In this document: positions 63,601 through 64,000 of the stretch, piece by piece
How the letters are laid out: every line of letters begins with the position of its first letter
Position numbering within the stretch: position 1 is the stretch's first letter
NCBI GenBank assembly: GCA_013398275.1
Contig: VZSE01012472.1
Span: 434,001 to 498,000 of the forward strand
Origin: Promerops cafer
Lineage: Eukaryota > Chordata > Aves > Passeriformes > Nectariniidae
Length of the DNA: 64,000 bases
Direction of reading: 5' to 3'
The notes under the pieces: model-generated
The model's input: the letters and a program-made list of their open reading frames with translations, nothing else
What the model was told of the DNA's origin: nothing
Database searches by the model: none
Translations under genes and position numbers: made by a program

Positions 63601-64000
63601 ACCTAATGGTGAGGTGGGTAGTGTGGGAGCAGGGAGAGACCAAGGTGAAGGCAAGGGCATGCATCCCCCTGAATGTATGGCTTCCTAAAGGCTAAACAAG
63701 AACACGGTGAGCTTCTGGCTTGCTGAAGCTAGTATGGAAACTCCCATCAGCTCCACTGAACTCCAAACCAAACCTCTCCAGGCCAAGCCTGTGATGTTTC
63801 TTCACACCATGCTACAGGAAGCTCCCATCAAAGCATTTTGCAGGCAGTTGTCTTCTTTCAGGAGACAGCTCCAAGTGTTTCACCCAGGGCAAGGAGATTG
63901 TTCTGGTCCTGCCCTGCCTTTGCCTTCCCTTCCCCTCACTACACAACTGCTTGGCAAGGTTTAGATGCCTGATGCCTCTCTCTTCCTTCTTTTGGTGTCC
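60683..64000. other. Intergenic to the window end, no gene recognised
   Basis: No exon or known repeat recognised. The block at about 60985-61160 is AT-rich with several ATTA/TAAT and TTTACGGCATG-like motifs and looks less like neutral sequence than its surroundings, but conservation is unknown. Confidence 0.4.

Overview
The window is nuclear DNA from a bird, most likely a passerine. Three things point there. There are several CR1 retrotransposon tails, recognisable by the (ATTCTRTG)-type 3' end and the 'AAGGTCCCTTCCAACCC'-like block. There are two related solo LTRs of a passerine-type endogenous retrovirus. Finally, two split vertebrate genes are well preserved and lie head to head, B3GNTL1 on the minus strand and METRNL on the plus strand, a neighbourhood known from human 17q25.3. 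The coding parts are short exons with canonical GT/AG junctions separated by long non-coding sequence.

Layout. 1-7206: the 5' part of B3GNTL1 (minus strand). Coding exon 1 is at 7156-7206, exon 2 at 3784-3900 and exon 3 at 3570-3669; the rest of the gene should lie left of the window. A CpG island (about 7060-7620) covers exon 1 and is its likely promoter. 7.6-22.9 kb: intergenic, mostly unremarkable, with one clear CR1 copy (8193-8525) and older repeat remnants. 22.96-24.65 kb: a second, larger CpG island containing a GC-rich minisatellite (22973-23203) and a 500-bp run of N (23553-24052). This is the likely METRNL promoter, and the missing first exon is probably inside the gap. 24.65-47.47 kb: METRNL exon 2 (29564-29952), exon 3 (46430-46489) and exon 4 (47158-47474), giving 255 residues of the secreted protein up to the stop codon. 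The 3' UTR follows to about 48.1 kb. 48.1-64 kb: no gene could be recognised. It holds two oppositely oriented solo LTRs (56239-56671 plus, 60226-60682 minus), a perfect 38-bp tandem duplication (57814-57889) and AT-rich low-complexity DNA.

The two genes are not known to share a pathway. B3GNTL1 is a family-2 (GT-A fold) glycosyltransferase-like protein, and METRNL is a secreted cytokine/neurotrophic factor of the meteorin family. Their starts are about 16 kb apart, so they do not share one compact bidirectional promoter.

I did not find a convincing new biological system. The points most worth following up are the METRNL exon lost in the gap, the composite minisatellite directly upstream of it, a possible extra N-glycosylation site in METRNL, and the LTR pair.
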